64,000 bases of DNA from JL08 sp039969355 (GTDB lineage: Bacteria; Pseudomonadota; Alphaproteobacteria; Rhodobacterales; Rhodobacteraceae), in assembly GCA_039969355.1 (NCBI GenBank), contig JBDVOA010000009.1, positions 62,001 through 126,000 of the forward strand. The letters are read 5' to 3'. The notes under the pieces were generated by a model. That model was not told where the DNA came from. It ran no database searches and saw only the letters and a program-made list of their open reading frames with translations. The position numbers and the translations under genes were made by a program. This document shows, piece after piece, positions 35,303 through 43,075 of the stretch (position 1 is its first letter; each line of letters starts with the position of its first letter).

Positions 35303-37108
35303 TCAATACACCCGTGCTTTGGGTACGATTTTCTTAAGGTCAATCCCACCATCTTCATGCTTAGAAAGCGGCTCAAGATGAACCGGACGGTAGTCCAATT
35401 TGACTTTGGTACCATCGACAACCGCGAGTGTGTGTTTGCGCCATTTTTTGTCGTCCCGGTCCGCATAGTCTTCGTGCGCATGAGCGCCTCGGCTTTCTTT
35501 GCGCGCTTCGGCACCGTGAATCGTTGCCAGTGCGTTGGGCATCAGGTTGGCAAGCTCTAGCGTCTCCATCAAATCTGAATTCCAGACAAGCGACCTGTCG
35601 GTGACTTTGAGATCTCCCATTTTTGCGGCAACATCGGTCATGCGTTTGACACCTTCGGCCAATGTCTTGTCGGTCCGAAATACTGCTGCGTCGGCCTGCA
35701 TCGTGCGCTGCATTTCAAGACGCAATTCTGCCGTCGGAGTTTCACCAGATGCATGACGCATACCATCAAACCGGTCAAAAGCCGCATCAACCGAGGCCTG
35801 ATTGAGAATCGGGTTGGCGCTTTCGGGATCGACGACCTTGCCCGCCTTGATGGCGGCGGCGCGACCAAATACCACGAGGTCGATCAGCGAATTCGACCCC
35901 AATCGATTGGCACCATGTACAGATGCACAGCCGGCCTCACCAACAGCCATGAGTCCCGGCAAAACAGCGTCGGGGTCTTTCTTGGTCGGGTTCAGAACTT
36001 CGCCCCAATAGTTGGTCGGAATACCACCCATGTTGTAGTGCACTGTCGGCAGCACCGGTATGGGTTCTTTGTTGAGATCAACGCCAGCAAAAATGCGGGC
36101 ACTTTCCGAGATTCCGGGAAGGCGCAAAGCCAGTGTTTCAGGTGGGAGGTGGTTTAGGTGAAGATGGATGTGATCACCCTCCGCCCCAACGCCGCGCCCC
36201 TCTCGGATTTCCATCGTCATGCAGCGCGACACTACATCGCGCGATGCAAGATCCTTATAAGTCGGCGCGTAACGCTCCATGAACCGTTCACCTTCAGAGT
36301 TGGTAAGATACCCTCCCTCGCCGCGCGCACCTTCGGTGATCAAGCATCCAGAACCATAGATGCCGGTTGGATGGAATTGCACAAATTCCATGTCCTGCAA
36401 AGCAAACCCCTGGCGGGCCAACATGCCGCCGCCATCGCCCGTGCAGGTATGTGCCGAGGTTGCGCTGAAATAAGCCCGTCCATACCCCCCTGTCGCCAAT
36501 ACCACCATCTTGGCATTGAAAACATGCATGGTGCCGTCATCCAGTTTCCAGCAGATGACACCCTGACATTGCCCGTCTTCAGACATGATCAGGTCGATGG
36601 CGAAATATTCGATGTAGAATTCCGCGTTATTCTTGAGCGATTGACCATATAGAGTGTGAAGTATGGCGTGCCCCGTGCGGTCAGCTGCTGCGCACGTGCG
36701 CTGCACCGGCGGGCCTTCACCAAATTCGGTGGTGTGACCGCCAAAGGGACGCTGATAAATCTTGCCATCCTCGGTTCGTGAAAACGGAACTCCGTAATGT
36801 TCCAGCTCATAAACGGCCTTAGGTGCTTCTCGCGTCAAATATTCCATCGCATCGGTGTCACCCAGCCAATCCGATCCCTTAACTGTATCGTACATGTGCC
36901 ATTGCCAGCTGTCCGGGCCCATATTTGACAAAGAAGCGGCGATGCCGCCCTGCGCGGCCACTGTATGGGAGCGGGTCGGAAAAACCTTGCTAATGCAGGC
37001 GGTCCGCAAGCCCTGCTCAGCCATGCCGAGAGTGGCGCGCAATCCTGCGCCCCCTGCGCCTACAACAACCACGTCATATTCATGTGTCTCGTATTCGTAT
37101 GCGGCCAT
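35303..37108 (-). CDS. sdhA: Succinate dehydrogenase flavoprotein subunit
   Basis: 601 residues. The dinucleotide fold VVVVGAGGAGLRATLGMAEQG opens the FAD domain; SHTVAAQGGIAASLSN carries the histidine that covalently binds FAD (His in RSHT). The active-site regions include GHTTEFGEGPPVQRTCAAADRTGHA, FVQFHPTGIYGSGCLITEGARGEGG and VHGANRLGSNSL. SdhA oxidises succinate to fumarate at the cytosolic face of complex II. Standard length for the family. It is downstream of sdhD by 23 bases. Confidence 0.98.
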   Translation of the reverse strand: MAAYEYETHEYDVVVVGAGGAGLRATLGMAEQGLRTACISKVFPTRSHTVAAQGGIAASLSNMGPDSWQWHMYDTVKGSDWLGDTDAMEYLTREAPKAVYELEHYGVPFSRTEDGKIYQRPFGGHTTEFGEGPPVQRTCAAADRTGHAILHTLYGQSLKNNAEFYIEYFAIDLIMSEDGQCQGVICWKLDDGTMHVFNAKMVVLATGGYGRAYFSATSAHTCTGDGGGMLARQGFALQDMEFVQFHPTGIYGSGCLITEGARGEGGYLTNSEGERFMERYAPTYKDLASRDVVSRCMTMEIREGRGVGAEGDHIHLHLNHLPPETLALRLPGISESARIFAGVDLNKEPIPVLPTVHYNMGGIPTNYWGEVLNPTKKDPDAVLPGLMAVGEAGCASVHGANRLGSNSLIDLVVFGRAAAIKAGKVVDPESANPILNQASVDAAFDRFDGMRHASGETPTAELRLEMQRTMQADAAVFRTDKTLAEGVKRMTDVAAKMGDLKVTDRSLVWNSDLMETLELANLMPNALATIHGAEARKESRGAHAHEDYADRDDKKWRKHTLAVVDGTKVKLDYRPVHLEPLSKHEDGGIDLKKIVPKARVY

Positions 37109-37131
37109 GTCTTGCTAATCCTTCAAAAGTC

Positions 37132-37503
37132 TTAAAGCGCAATGCGCGCAATGGCGAAAACACCGGTCGCGGCGGCGGCATAGCTCAGGCAGATCATCAG
37201 TATGATGAGAACCTGCTGGGCGAGGCCATGCACGTAATCTTCGATCAGAACCTGCACACCGTTCTTGAAATGCATAAAACCAACAACAATGGTCAATGCG
37301 GCAACAATAGCAGGAAAGGGCCTGGCAAAGTACGCAACAACTTCTGCATGCGGCGCGCCCAACATCGGGCCAAAGGTGAACACGAACAGGGGGATCAACA
37401 GGACAAGTCCTACAGCGCTCACCTTCATTGCCCAGAAATGCGCGGTCCCGGTTTTTGCACTTCCCATGCCAACTGCGCGTTTGCGATCTGTCAAATAGCT
37501 CAT
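37132..37503 (-). CDS. sdhD: Succinate dehydrogenase membrane anchor subunit
   Basis: 123 residues with three membrane segments (FWAMKVSAVGLVLLIPLFVFTF, FPAIVAALTIVVGFMHF and QQVLIILMICLSYAAAATGVFAI). HFKNGVQVLIEDYVHG is the family block that carries the heme-proximal histidine and the Asp-Tyr quinone-site pair. It anchors SdhAB in the inner membrane together with SdhC. It lies 11 bases downstream of sdhC. Confidence 0.93.
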   Translation of the reverse strand: MSYLTDRKRAVGMGSAKTGTAHFWAMKVSAVGLVLLIPLFVFTFGPMLGAPHAEVVAYFARPFPAIVAALTIVVGFMHFKNGVQVLIEDYVHGLAQQVLIILMICLSYAAAATGVFAIARIAL

Positions 37504-37513
37504 ATCACAACCC

Positions 37514-37897
37514 CTAAATTAAAACGACTGTCAGCAGCGTAAGAACCACTGAGCCGCCAATAATCGCCCAGCCCATTTTTTCTGCAATCTCAATCTCAAG
37601 CCCGATGGCTTGATCCCAGATCAGATGGCGAATGCCTGCAAGCGAATGATACCATAGAGCCCAAAGGGACATGACCATGACCAGATCGCCGAACCAGCTT
37701 GTAATCACCCCGTCAGCCATCGCGAAATACTCGGGCGAGGTTGCCGCAGCCAAAAACCACCAAACGATCAGCAGGGCGGCGAGCAGCAATGCATTGCCAG
37801 CGATCCGGGTCAAAATCGACGTCATTGACGTGAGCTGCGGGCGATAGATAGACAGGTGCGGTGAAAGCGGGCGGTTGCCCCGGTTCACGTCGGCCAT
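37514..37897 (-). CDS. sdhC: Succinate dehydrogenase cytochrome b556 subunit
   Basis: 127 residues. RPLSPHLSIYRPQLTSMTSILTRI is the diagnostic N-terminal block (SPHLxIYRxxxT), followed by three hydrophobic helices; LWYHSLAGIRHLIWD supplies the heme-b histidine. It contributes heme and quinone-binding residues to complex II. The frame runs back to 37954, but the ATG at 37897 gives the family start MADVNRGNRPLSP. It is the first gene of the sdh operon; paired TGTGATCACA palindromes lie 121-155 bases upstream, and a weak TGCCGCA-type element lies 63 bases upstream. Confidence 0.95.
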   Translation of the reverse strand: MADVNRGNRPLSPHLSIYRPQLTSMTSILTRIAGNALLLAALLIVWWFLAAATSPEYFAMADGVITSWFGDLVMVMSLWALWYHSLAGIRHLIWDQAIGLEIEIAEKMGWAIIGGSVVLTLLTVVLI

Positions 37898-37959
37898 AAA
37901 TGTGTCCTTTCCGGTTCCGTGGTTCAGTTCTAAAGATTTTTTCAGCCCTGTCACCCGAA

Positions 37960-37973
37960 TGCGACGTTGCAGC
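37960..37973. promoter_or_regulatory. Weak TGCCGCAnnGCAG-like element before sdhC
   Basis: TGCGACGTTGCAGC matches the element before ecm at 11 of 14 positions and lies 63 bases before sdhC, the same distance range as the other copies. It is a tentative member of that set. Confidence 0.3.
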
Positions 37974-38017
37974 GGGGATTTTTAGCGCATTCCGTCATTT
38001 ATTTTCGACCATCTGGA

Positions 38018-38052
38018 TTTGTGTGATCACACAAATTGGAGCTGTGATCACA
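38018..38052. promoter_or_regulatory. Paired TGTGATCACA palindromes before the sdh operon
   Basis: TGTGATCACA occurs at 38022-38031 and 38043-38052, with starts 21 bases apart. The first extends to a perfect 18-base palindrome, TTTGTGTGATCACACAAA (38018-38035). The pair lies upstream of sdhC on its coding side and resembles the pair before sucC, so a shared TCA-cycle regulator is likely. The factor is not identified. Confidence 0.6.
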
Positions 38053-38737
38053 AAGCGCCTCCATCTCTCAATTGAGTCTCCGATCCTGAAAGCTGCCGCA
38101 CGGTTTCACGCTGTAATTTGCGCCGAATCCGGGTGGGGTAGTCTTCAAAACCGTCGGCAGTCATCACAAATGCGCCTTCACCTGTGATCACGTTCTCCCA
38201 GAAATAACTGGTCAGGTCCTCGTCATCCGTCTCGATCACAACTGCGTTTACGGTGACGCCAGCCGCACGCAAAGCCCCTTGAATTTCGCGCGGATCGGTC
38301 CCTTCGTTGGACACGCCATCGCCAGACACATCTATCACTTTGCGTCGGCAATCTGGCGCGCGGCTGATCGCATCTAGCGAAAACTCAAGCGCTTCGCCTA
38401 TGGCAGTCGAATAGTTTCGCCATTTTCTCGGGTCCTGACTGACTAGCGACGCAAAGGCATCGATTTCTTCAAAACTGGTCATCGGTGCCCAGTCGATACT
38501 GGCCAATTGCCGCGACGAACCAGTCCATTGGATCAACGTCACCCAAGCCTGCGCATCTATCAACGCCTCAACCACGATTCCATCAAGAAGCGCTTCCGCC
38601 AGGCCGTCCATCTGAATCCGATATTCGGCCGGATCGACCGACCCCGAAACGTCAACGGCCAGAACCAACGCGAGATCACATCCAAAAACAGGTGTCCCTA
38701 GCAAGCCGCCCATCAAACAGGAATAAAAACGCCGCAT
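38048..38737 (-). CDS. DUF1194 von Willebrand factor A-like secreted protein
   Basis: 229 residues. After a probable signal peptide (MRRFYSCLMGGLLGTPVFG) comes a VWA-type domain: LALVLAVDVSGSVDPAEYRIQMDGLAEAL carries the DxSGS metal-ion-dependent adhesion site, and VIDVSGDGVSNEGTDPREI and VNAVVIETDDEDLTSYFW complete the family pattern of DUF1194. These proteins are exported and poorly characterised. It is convergent with nothing and shares the sdh promoter region only at its 3' end: the second palindrome overlaps its last bases. Confidence 0.85.
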   Translation of the reverse strand: MRRFYSCLMGGLLGTPVFGCDLALVLAVDVSGSVDPAEYRIQMDGLAEALLDGIVVEALIDAQAWVTLIQWTGSSRQLASIDWAPMTSFEEIDAFASLVSQDPRKWRNYSTAIGEALEFSLDAISRAPDCRRKVIDVSGDGVSNEGTDPREIQGALRAAGVTVNAVVIETDDEDLTSYFWENVITGEGAFVMTADGFEDYPTRIRRKLQRETVRQLSGSETQLRDGGAL

Positions 38738-39118
38738 GAGGAAAGCTTATCAAAGCAATTCGGATTTGCCGATCAAATTGAGGTTAGTACCCCCATCGGG
38801 TGCCAATGCGACATCGGAATTCGATCTGTGTCGGCAATAGCGAACCAATGACCATCGTTAGGTTGGTTTCAGGGCCGATCAATTGGCAAGCCCACTAAAT
38901 AGCAATAGAGCAACGTGCCAACACTACACCAACACTACCATGTTCTACAAAAAAATGGTCGTTTTCGGGGAAACCTCCACTACCGCTTCGAGTTTTCCCA
39001 CAATTCGGCTTTGAGAATCTGCAGCCCGCTCCCATCCCATTACGGAAACCGTTGGATCCGAAAAAAACGCCTCGCCTGTGGCCTTAAACTCAAACTCTGG
39101 CTAAAGCCGGTCACACTT
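38738..39118. other. Non-coding stretch between the DUF1194 gene and mch
   Basis: 381 bases without a supportable gene. It should hold the DUF1194 promoter. The only structure seen is a 12-base imperfect tandem repeat (CCAACACTAC then ACCAACACTACC) near 38917-38938. No terminator hairpin with a T-tract was found for mch. Confidence 0.5.
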
Positions 39119-40153
39119 TCACAGTGGCATCAGCGCCCAGTAGTCGAGATCAAGCAACACGTTTGGCAGATATTTTCCGTCTTGTCCCTTTAGTTCAAAC
39201 GTGGAAGTTCCCTTGGTTGCTACCAACCTGAGGCGGATCGCGCCGACGCCGGGTGCAGTTGTCGGGGCCTTGTCCAGAACTTCTGACCATGCCCGAATCG
39301 TATCGCCGCTGACGCATGGATTTGCATGAATCCCGCCATTGAGCGCGACAATCATTTGCGCGTTTGCCAAACCGTTAAAAGAAAGAGCGCGTGCCATGGA
39401 AATCACATGCCCGCCATAGATCAACCGGCTGCCGTCCGGGCGCGCAGAGGTGTCAAAATGAACCTTGGCGGTATTTTGCCAAAGCCGTGTTGCAATCATG
39501 TGCTCGGCCTCTTCGACTGTGACGCCATCCGAATGATCTATGGTTTCGCCGACCGTATAGTCTCCCCAACGATGCGGTTCCCCAGCCAGATCATAATCGT
39601 AGCGTGTAAAATCAAGACCTTCTGGGATGGCCAAGACTTCTGCGCTAACTGCTTTCGCCAATTCGGGCACAACCGTATCGGGTGCTGGCGCATTTGGATC
39701 ACGTTTGCGCACCATGACCCAGCGGACATATTCCAGCACGGTTTCGTCAAGTTGGTTAAGACCGCGGGTTCGCACATAAACAACACCGGTTTTGCCGTTT
39801 GAGTTCTGCTTGAGACCAATCACCTCGGAGATCGACCGCAGCGTATCCCCGGGATAAACTGGCCTGATCCAGCGCCCCTCGGCATATCCCAGATTGGCGA
39901 CCGCATTCAGCGACACGTCCGGTACGGTCTTTCCAAAAACCACATGAAATGCTGCCAGATCGTCCAACGGGCTCTCTGGCAGGCCGCAATCTCGGGCAAA
40001 CTCATCGGATGAATAAAGCGCATGGCGAGCCGGGTAAAGCGCATGGTAGAGCGCTCTTTCCCCTTCTCCAACCGTCCTAGGCACGGCGTGGAGCAGCACA
40101 TCTCCTACGGCGTAATCCTCAAAAAACCGCCCTGGGTTAGTCTTGGCCGCCAT
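39119..40153 (-). CDS. mch: Mesaconyl-CoA hydratase (MaoC-type, ethylmalonyl-CoA pathway)
   Basis: 344 residues built as two hotdog (MaoC-like) domains. GRFFEDYAVGDVLLHAVPRTVGEGERALYHALY and YPARHALYSSDEFARDCGLPESPLDDLAAFHVVFGKTV are close to Rhodobacter mesaconyl-CoA hydratase; the second domain has GETIDHSDGVTVEEAEHMIATRLWQNTAKVHFD. It interconverts mesaconyl-C1-CoA and beta-methylmalyl-CoA. It is the last gene of an operon with the mcl2-like, NnrU and DUF1737 genes, and its ATG immediately follows the DUF1737 stop. The grouping with sdh genes recalls the R. sphaeroides mch region. Confidence 0.92.
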   Translation of the reverse strand: MAAKTNPGRFFEDYAVGDVLLHAVPRTVGEGERALYHALYPARHALYSSDEFARDCGLPESPLDDLAAFHVVFGKTVPDVSLNAVANLGYAEGRWIRPVYPGDTLRSISEVIGLKQNSNGKTGVVYVRTRGLNQLDETVLEYVRWVMVRKRDPNAPAPDTVVPELAKAVSAEVLAIPEGLDFTRYDYDLAGEPHRWGDYTVGETIDHSDGVTVEEAEHMIATRLWQNTAKVHFDTSARPDGSRLIYGGHVISMARALSFNGLANAQMIVALNGGIHANPCVSGDTIRAWSEVLDKAPTTAPGVGAIRLRLVATKGTSTFELKGQDGKYLPNVLLDLDYWALMPL

Positions 40154-40357
40154 CTACTGCTCTCCCAACTTTGTGTCAGGCTTGTATGTGCCGTCGGCTT
40201 CTTTGGTCACCGCCTGTCCACAACGCATGACGCCATTGGCTTGATCAAATGCATAGGTCGGGTCGCCGTAAAGCGTCCAGCCCTTGTTCAATGCATCAGT
40301 TACCTTATGGCAAAACACCGAAGTATCGTCAGCAGTCAGGAAACGGTACAGCCTCAT
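40154..40357 (-). CDS. DUF1737 domain protein
   Basis: 67 residues starting MRLYRFLTADDTSVFCHKV. The whole protein is one DUF1737 domain (ALNKGWTLYGDPTYAFDQANGVMRCGQAVTKE). Its function is unknown; the WxLYGxPT pattern marks the family. The start overlaps the nnrU stop by four bases and the stop abuts mch, so it belongs to the mcl2-nnrU-DUF1737-mch unit. An in-frame ATG farther upstream at 40477 is inside nnrU and is unlikely. Confidence 0.88.
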   Translation of the reverse strand: MRLYRFLTADDTSVFCHKVTDALNKGWTLYGDPTYAFDQANGVMRCGQAVTKEADGTYKPDTKLGEQ

Positions 40358-40911
40358 GTCGGGAACGGCCAAACGCCGAGCCATGCGTGAATCGATGCGA
40401 CGATCCCGAACATGATCAGTGAAATCACCGCAAGGCGGATCGTTGTCTTGACATTTGCCGTCTCGGGTGTGCTCCATTCAGGTTCGGACCGGTTGATCAG
40501 AATGACCGAACCAATCGCCCAACCAAGCAGGCCGCCAAACAAAATAATCGACGCCAGATCTCCATTCGCGAGCAAATGCGCCACAGCCCAAATCTTAACT
40601 GCAGTTAGTTGTGGATGACGATTCTTGTTGGCGGGCCACACCTTGGCCCCTTTCGCGGCGGCCGACCCGAAGGTCCAGAACGCTAACAACATCAACGTGT
40701 TATTTACGTGCACCATAAATGCAGGCGGGTACCAGACGGGAATGAATTCGGCGGCACGGTATCCAAAAATCATCAAAAGGATCCCGATTGCAATAACTGC
40801 TGCAACCAATCCTTTGCCACGCTCGCCCAATTTTGCCCGCGTCTCTGGCATCAACCTTTTGAAATAATGCGCGCCGGTCCACAGTAGCACACCAAGTATC
40901 AATACGATCAT
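40354..40911 (-). CDS. NnrU family membrane protein
   Basis: 185 residues with about five hydrophobic segments. The opening MIVLILGVLLWTGAHYFKRLMPETRAKLGERGKG and NRHPQLTAVKIWAVAHLLANGDLASIILFGGLL are NnrU-family blocks, the latter with the conserved His-Pro and Ala-His-Leu. NnrU was named from denitrification loci, but here it is embedded in an acetyl-CoA assimilation operon; no denitrification genes are nearby. The start is six bases downstream of the mcl2-like stop, and the 3' end overlaps the DUF1737 start. Confidence 0.9.
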   Translation of the reverse strand: MIVLILGVLLWTGAHYFKRLMPETRAKLGERGKGLVAAVIAIGILLMIFGYRAAEFIPVWYPPAFMVHVNNTLMLLAFWTFGSAAAKGAKVWPANKNRHPQLTAVKIWAVAHLLANGDLASIILFGGLLGWAIGSVILINRSEPEWSTPETANVKTTIRLAVISLIMFGIVASIHAWLGVWPFPT

Positions 40912-40917
40912 GTCCGC

Positions 40918-41793
40918 TTACTCCGCTGCGACAGCCCGAATGATTTGGGCTCGCGCCAGTATCTCGCGCGCAGTTGCCACGTGCAAGTTTTCCACGATAC
41001 GACCGTCAACTACTGCCACCGCTTGCCCCTGAGCCGTTGCTTCATCGAACGCCTCGATCTGACGACGCGCCAGATCGACCTCGTCTTCCGTGGGGGCGAA
41101 AACCTCATTGGCGATGGCCACCTGCGCCGGATGGATCAGCGTTTTGCCGTCAAAACCCATATCGCGGCCCTGTTCGCATTCTGCGCGCAATCCCTCGTCG
41201 TCCTTGAACGCATTGTACACACCGTCAACGATAACGATGCTTTCTGACTTTGCCGCGAGAAGACATAGCCCCAGCGACGACATCAACGGCAGCCTGTCGG
41301 CCCGAAAACGGCATTGCAGGTCCTTTGCCAGGTCGTTGGTACCCATGACAAATCCGGCCAATTGAGGGTGCGCTGCAATGTCAGCAGCGTTCAGCATGCC
41401 GCGCGGCGTTTCCATCATCGCCCAAATCGGCAGATCGCCGGTGATTTCGGCCAGCTTATCCAAATCCGAAGGCCCATCGACCTTTGGCAACAACACGGCG
41501 TCGACGTCCGTCTGGCTCACCGCCAGAGCATCTTCAGGTCCCCACGTGGTATCAAGCGCATTGATCCGCACGATACGCATTCTTGATCCAAAACCGCCCT
41601 CAGCCATGGCCTCGGTCAATAATGCGCGCGCATTGCTTTTTTCATCGACCGCAACAGCATCTTCTAGATCAAAGATAATCGCATCTACCGCCAGTGATCT
41701 GGCTTTTTCCAATGCGCGCGCATTTGATGCCGGGAGATAAAGTACGGATCGATAAGGGCGCGCATTCACATCCACAAGGGTCACCTCTGCCAC
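40918..41793 (-). CDS. (3S)-malyl-CoA thioesterase-like (HpcH/HpaI-citrate lyase family, Mcl2-like)
   Basis: 291 residues of the CitE-like TIM-barrel family. RPYRSVLYLPASNARALEKARSL, DAIIFDLEDAVAVDEKSNAR (metal and CoA motif) and MVRINALDT-type RINALDTTWGPEDALA are present, with GKTLIHPAQVAIANEVF at the C-terminal end. Length and sequence fit the second malyl-CoA enzyme of R. sphaeroides (Mcl2), which hydrolyses (3S)-malyl-CoA to malate, rather than the longer Mcl1 lyase; the assignment rests on my knowledge of that locus. The start is a GTG at 41793. It is the first gene of the operon, with a TGCCGCA-type element 54 bases upstream. Confidence 0.8.
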   Translation of the reverse strand: MAEVTLVDVNARPYRSVLYLPASNARALEKARSLAVDAIIFDLEDAVAVDEKSNARALLTEAMAEGGFGSRMRIVRINALDTTWGPEDALAVSQTDVDAVLLPKVDGPSDLDKLAEITGDLPIWAMMETPRGMLNAADIAAHPQLAGFVMGTNDLAKDLQCRFRADRLPLMSSLGLCLLAAKSESIVIVDGVYNAFKDDEGLRAECEQGRDMGFDGKTLIHPAQVAIANEVFAPTEDEVDLARRQIEAFDEATAQGQAVAVVDGRIVENLHVATAREILARAQIIRAVAAE

Positions 41794-41846
41794 GTAGAAC
41801 TGACGCGGAAGGGGCCATTTTTTTGGGAATTATTCAAGGGCTTTTT

Positions 41847-41860
41847 TGCCGCAGTGCAGC
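41847..41860. promoter_or_regulatory. TGCCGCAnnGCAG element before the mcl2-mch operon
   Basis: TGCCGCAGTGCAGC sits 54 bases before the GTG start of the mcl2-like gene, in an AT-rich region, and matches the ccrA, ecm and mdh elements. Confidence 0.5.
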
Positions 41861-42083
41861 ACATATGTGGTTTTTTAAGGACAATATTGCCGCCACAACC
41901 AATGGCCGCGCGCTCCATTAACCTTAATTCAAGGCCTAGTCCGCCATGCTTTCAAGCGTCGGACAGCACGATGGCTCGTCCAATATCGGCGCCTACTTGG
42001 GTAAAAGCACCCTCCTTCGCAGCCCGACATCAAAATAGACCGGGGCGTAAAACGCGACCTCCATTGAGAAAAGGGCAGACGAA

Positions 42084-42392
42084 ATGAAGCATAATGTAAT
42101 CGCGGCAGCTCTGGGATTCATCCTGATCGGCGCAGGCGCTGAAGCGCAAAACGCGCGCAATTGCGCTCCACGCGAGCTGGTCATCGACCGGCTTGCATCA
42201 GGATACGGCGAAACACGCCAATCCATTGGATTGGGCAAAAACAACGCCGTGATAGAGGTTTTTGCGTCGGACGAGACCGGTACATGGACGATCACCGTTA
42301 CATCACCCAATGGGCAAACGTGTCTGGTTGCTTCTGGCGAAGCGTTTGAGAAGATGGCAGAGGCCTTGCCGGCCAAGGGTCAGGACGCATGA
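42084..42392 (+). CDS. Small secreted protein
   Basis: 102 residues with a cleavable signal peptide (MKHNVIAAALGFILIGAGAEA followed by QNARNC). The mature part, CAPRELVIDRLASGYGETRQSIGL, then EVFASDETGTWTITVTSPNGQTCLVASGEAF, is short, beta-rich and has two cysteines that may pair in the periplasm. I recall similar small periplasmic proteins in Roseobacter genomes but know no function. It is divergent from the mcl2 operon and ends the metabolic block before the accessory region. Confidence 0.75.
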   Translation: MKHNVIAAALGFILIGAGAEAQNARNCAPRELVIDRLASGYGETRQSIGLGKNNAVIEVFASDETGTWTITVTSPNGQTCLVASGEAFEKMAEALPAKGQDA

Positions 42393-43075
42393 AGCTATCC
42401 GGATAGACAGTCGGTTTTTTCCATCACGGACAATTGGGCATCTGGTTGCGCTGCTTCATGTTCGGAGGACGCGCCTCGGACCGGCCGTCTTCCTTAAGAA
42501 AAAGAACCGCAAACCCAAGCGGCTGCTAAATTGCCAATTCGCGAAGAAGATTATCGTTGTTTCAGAGCACCAGAGCATCTGGGTGAGAGTTTGGTCTCGC
42601 ATCCTGCACTATGTTCACTCGCAATCTTCTTTGCTTGGCAATGTCGCATTGGGCCTCACCTTCGCGACTAGGATTTAGGTCTTCAGTTCGGCTTCTTGAT
42701 CTCTATGGAAATTAAAGACAAACTCAATTCCGCCGGGATCGGCATTGTAGGCAACGCCGACTAAGTATTTTTACAGCGATGTTATCCTAAGCGACAACCA
42801 CCGAGAAATGTTGAGCGTTGCCACCAACAAGATGACGCTCCTCGCTCAGAGGGTGATTTCTGCGCTGAAACACGTTCAGGAGCGGTTGGCGGAGACAAAC
42901 CCCAATGGCTTATACAACGGCCCATAGCCGAGCGGAACGACATATAGTACGCAATCTACAGAAAAAATTCAGTCAGTTCAGGTCGGTTTACTAGTCCGGG
43001 CAGGGAAAATCGCTGTTTTGCGGGGAATTCACCCAGTTGTTGCGCCGCCCAGATTAAGATCTGGTAGCGCACCCA
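42393..43075. other. 683-base stretch without an intact gene
   Basis: No intact gene is supported. It contains a decayed minus-strand coding remnant (42675-42909) and otherwise unremarkable DNA leading to the frameshifted lipase gene. Base composition is a little more AT-rich than the flanking metabolic genes, consistent with an old insertion site, though no terminal repeats or transposase were recognised. Confidence 0.5.
42675..42909 (-). pseudogene. Decayed coding remnant, family not recognised
   Basis: On the minus strand one frame reads ERHLVGGNAQHFSVVVA, then a TAG, then DNIAV, and a second frame continues as KYLVGVAYNADPGGIEF and VFNFHRDQEAELKT to a stop. The two join sensibly if one base is gained or lost in a run of five A at the junction. 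At least one in-frame stop and one frameshift, and no start, indicate a dead fragment. I cannot name the family. Confidence 0.35.

Noticed and set aside
38018..38052. Classical CRP sites
   Set aside because: The half-sites TGTGA/TCACA are adjacent with no six-base spacer, so the CRP consensus is not met.
38182..38191. TGTGATCACG, a one-mismatch copy of the TCA-operon palindrome
   Set aside because: It lies inside the DUF1194 coding region and is unpaired, so it is probably incidental.
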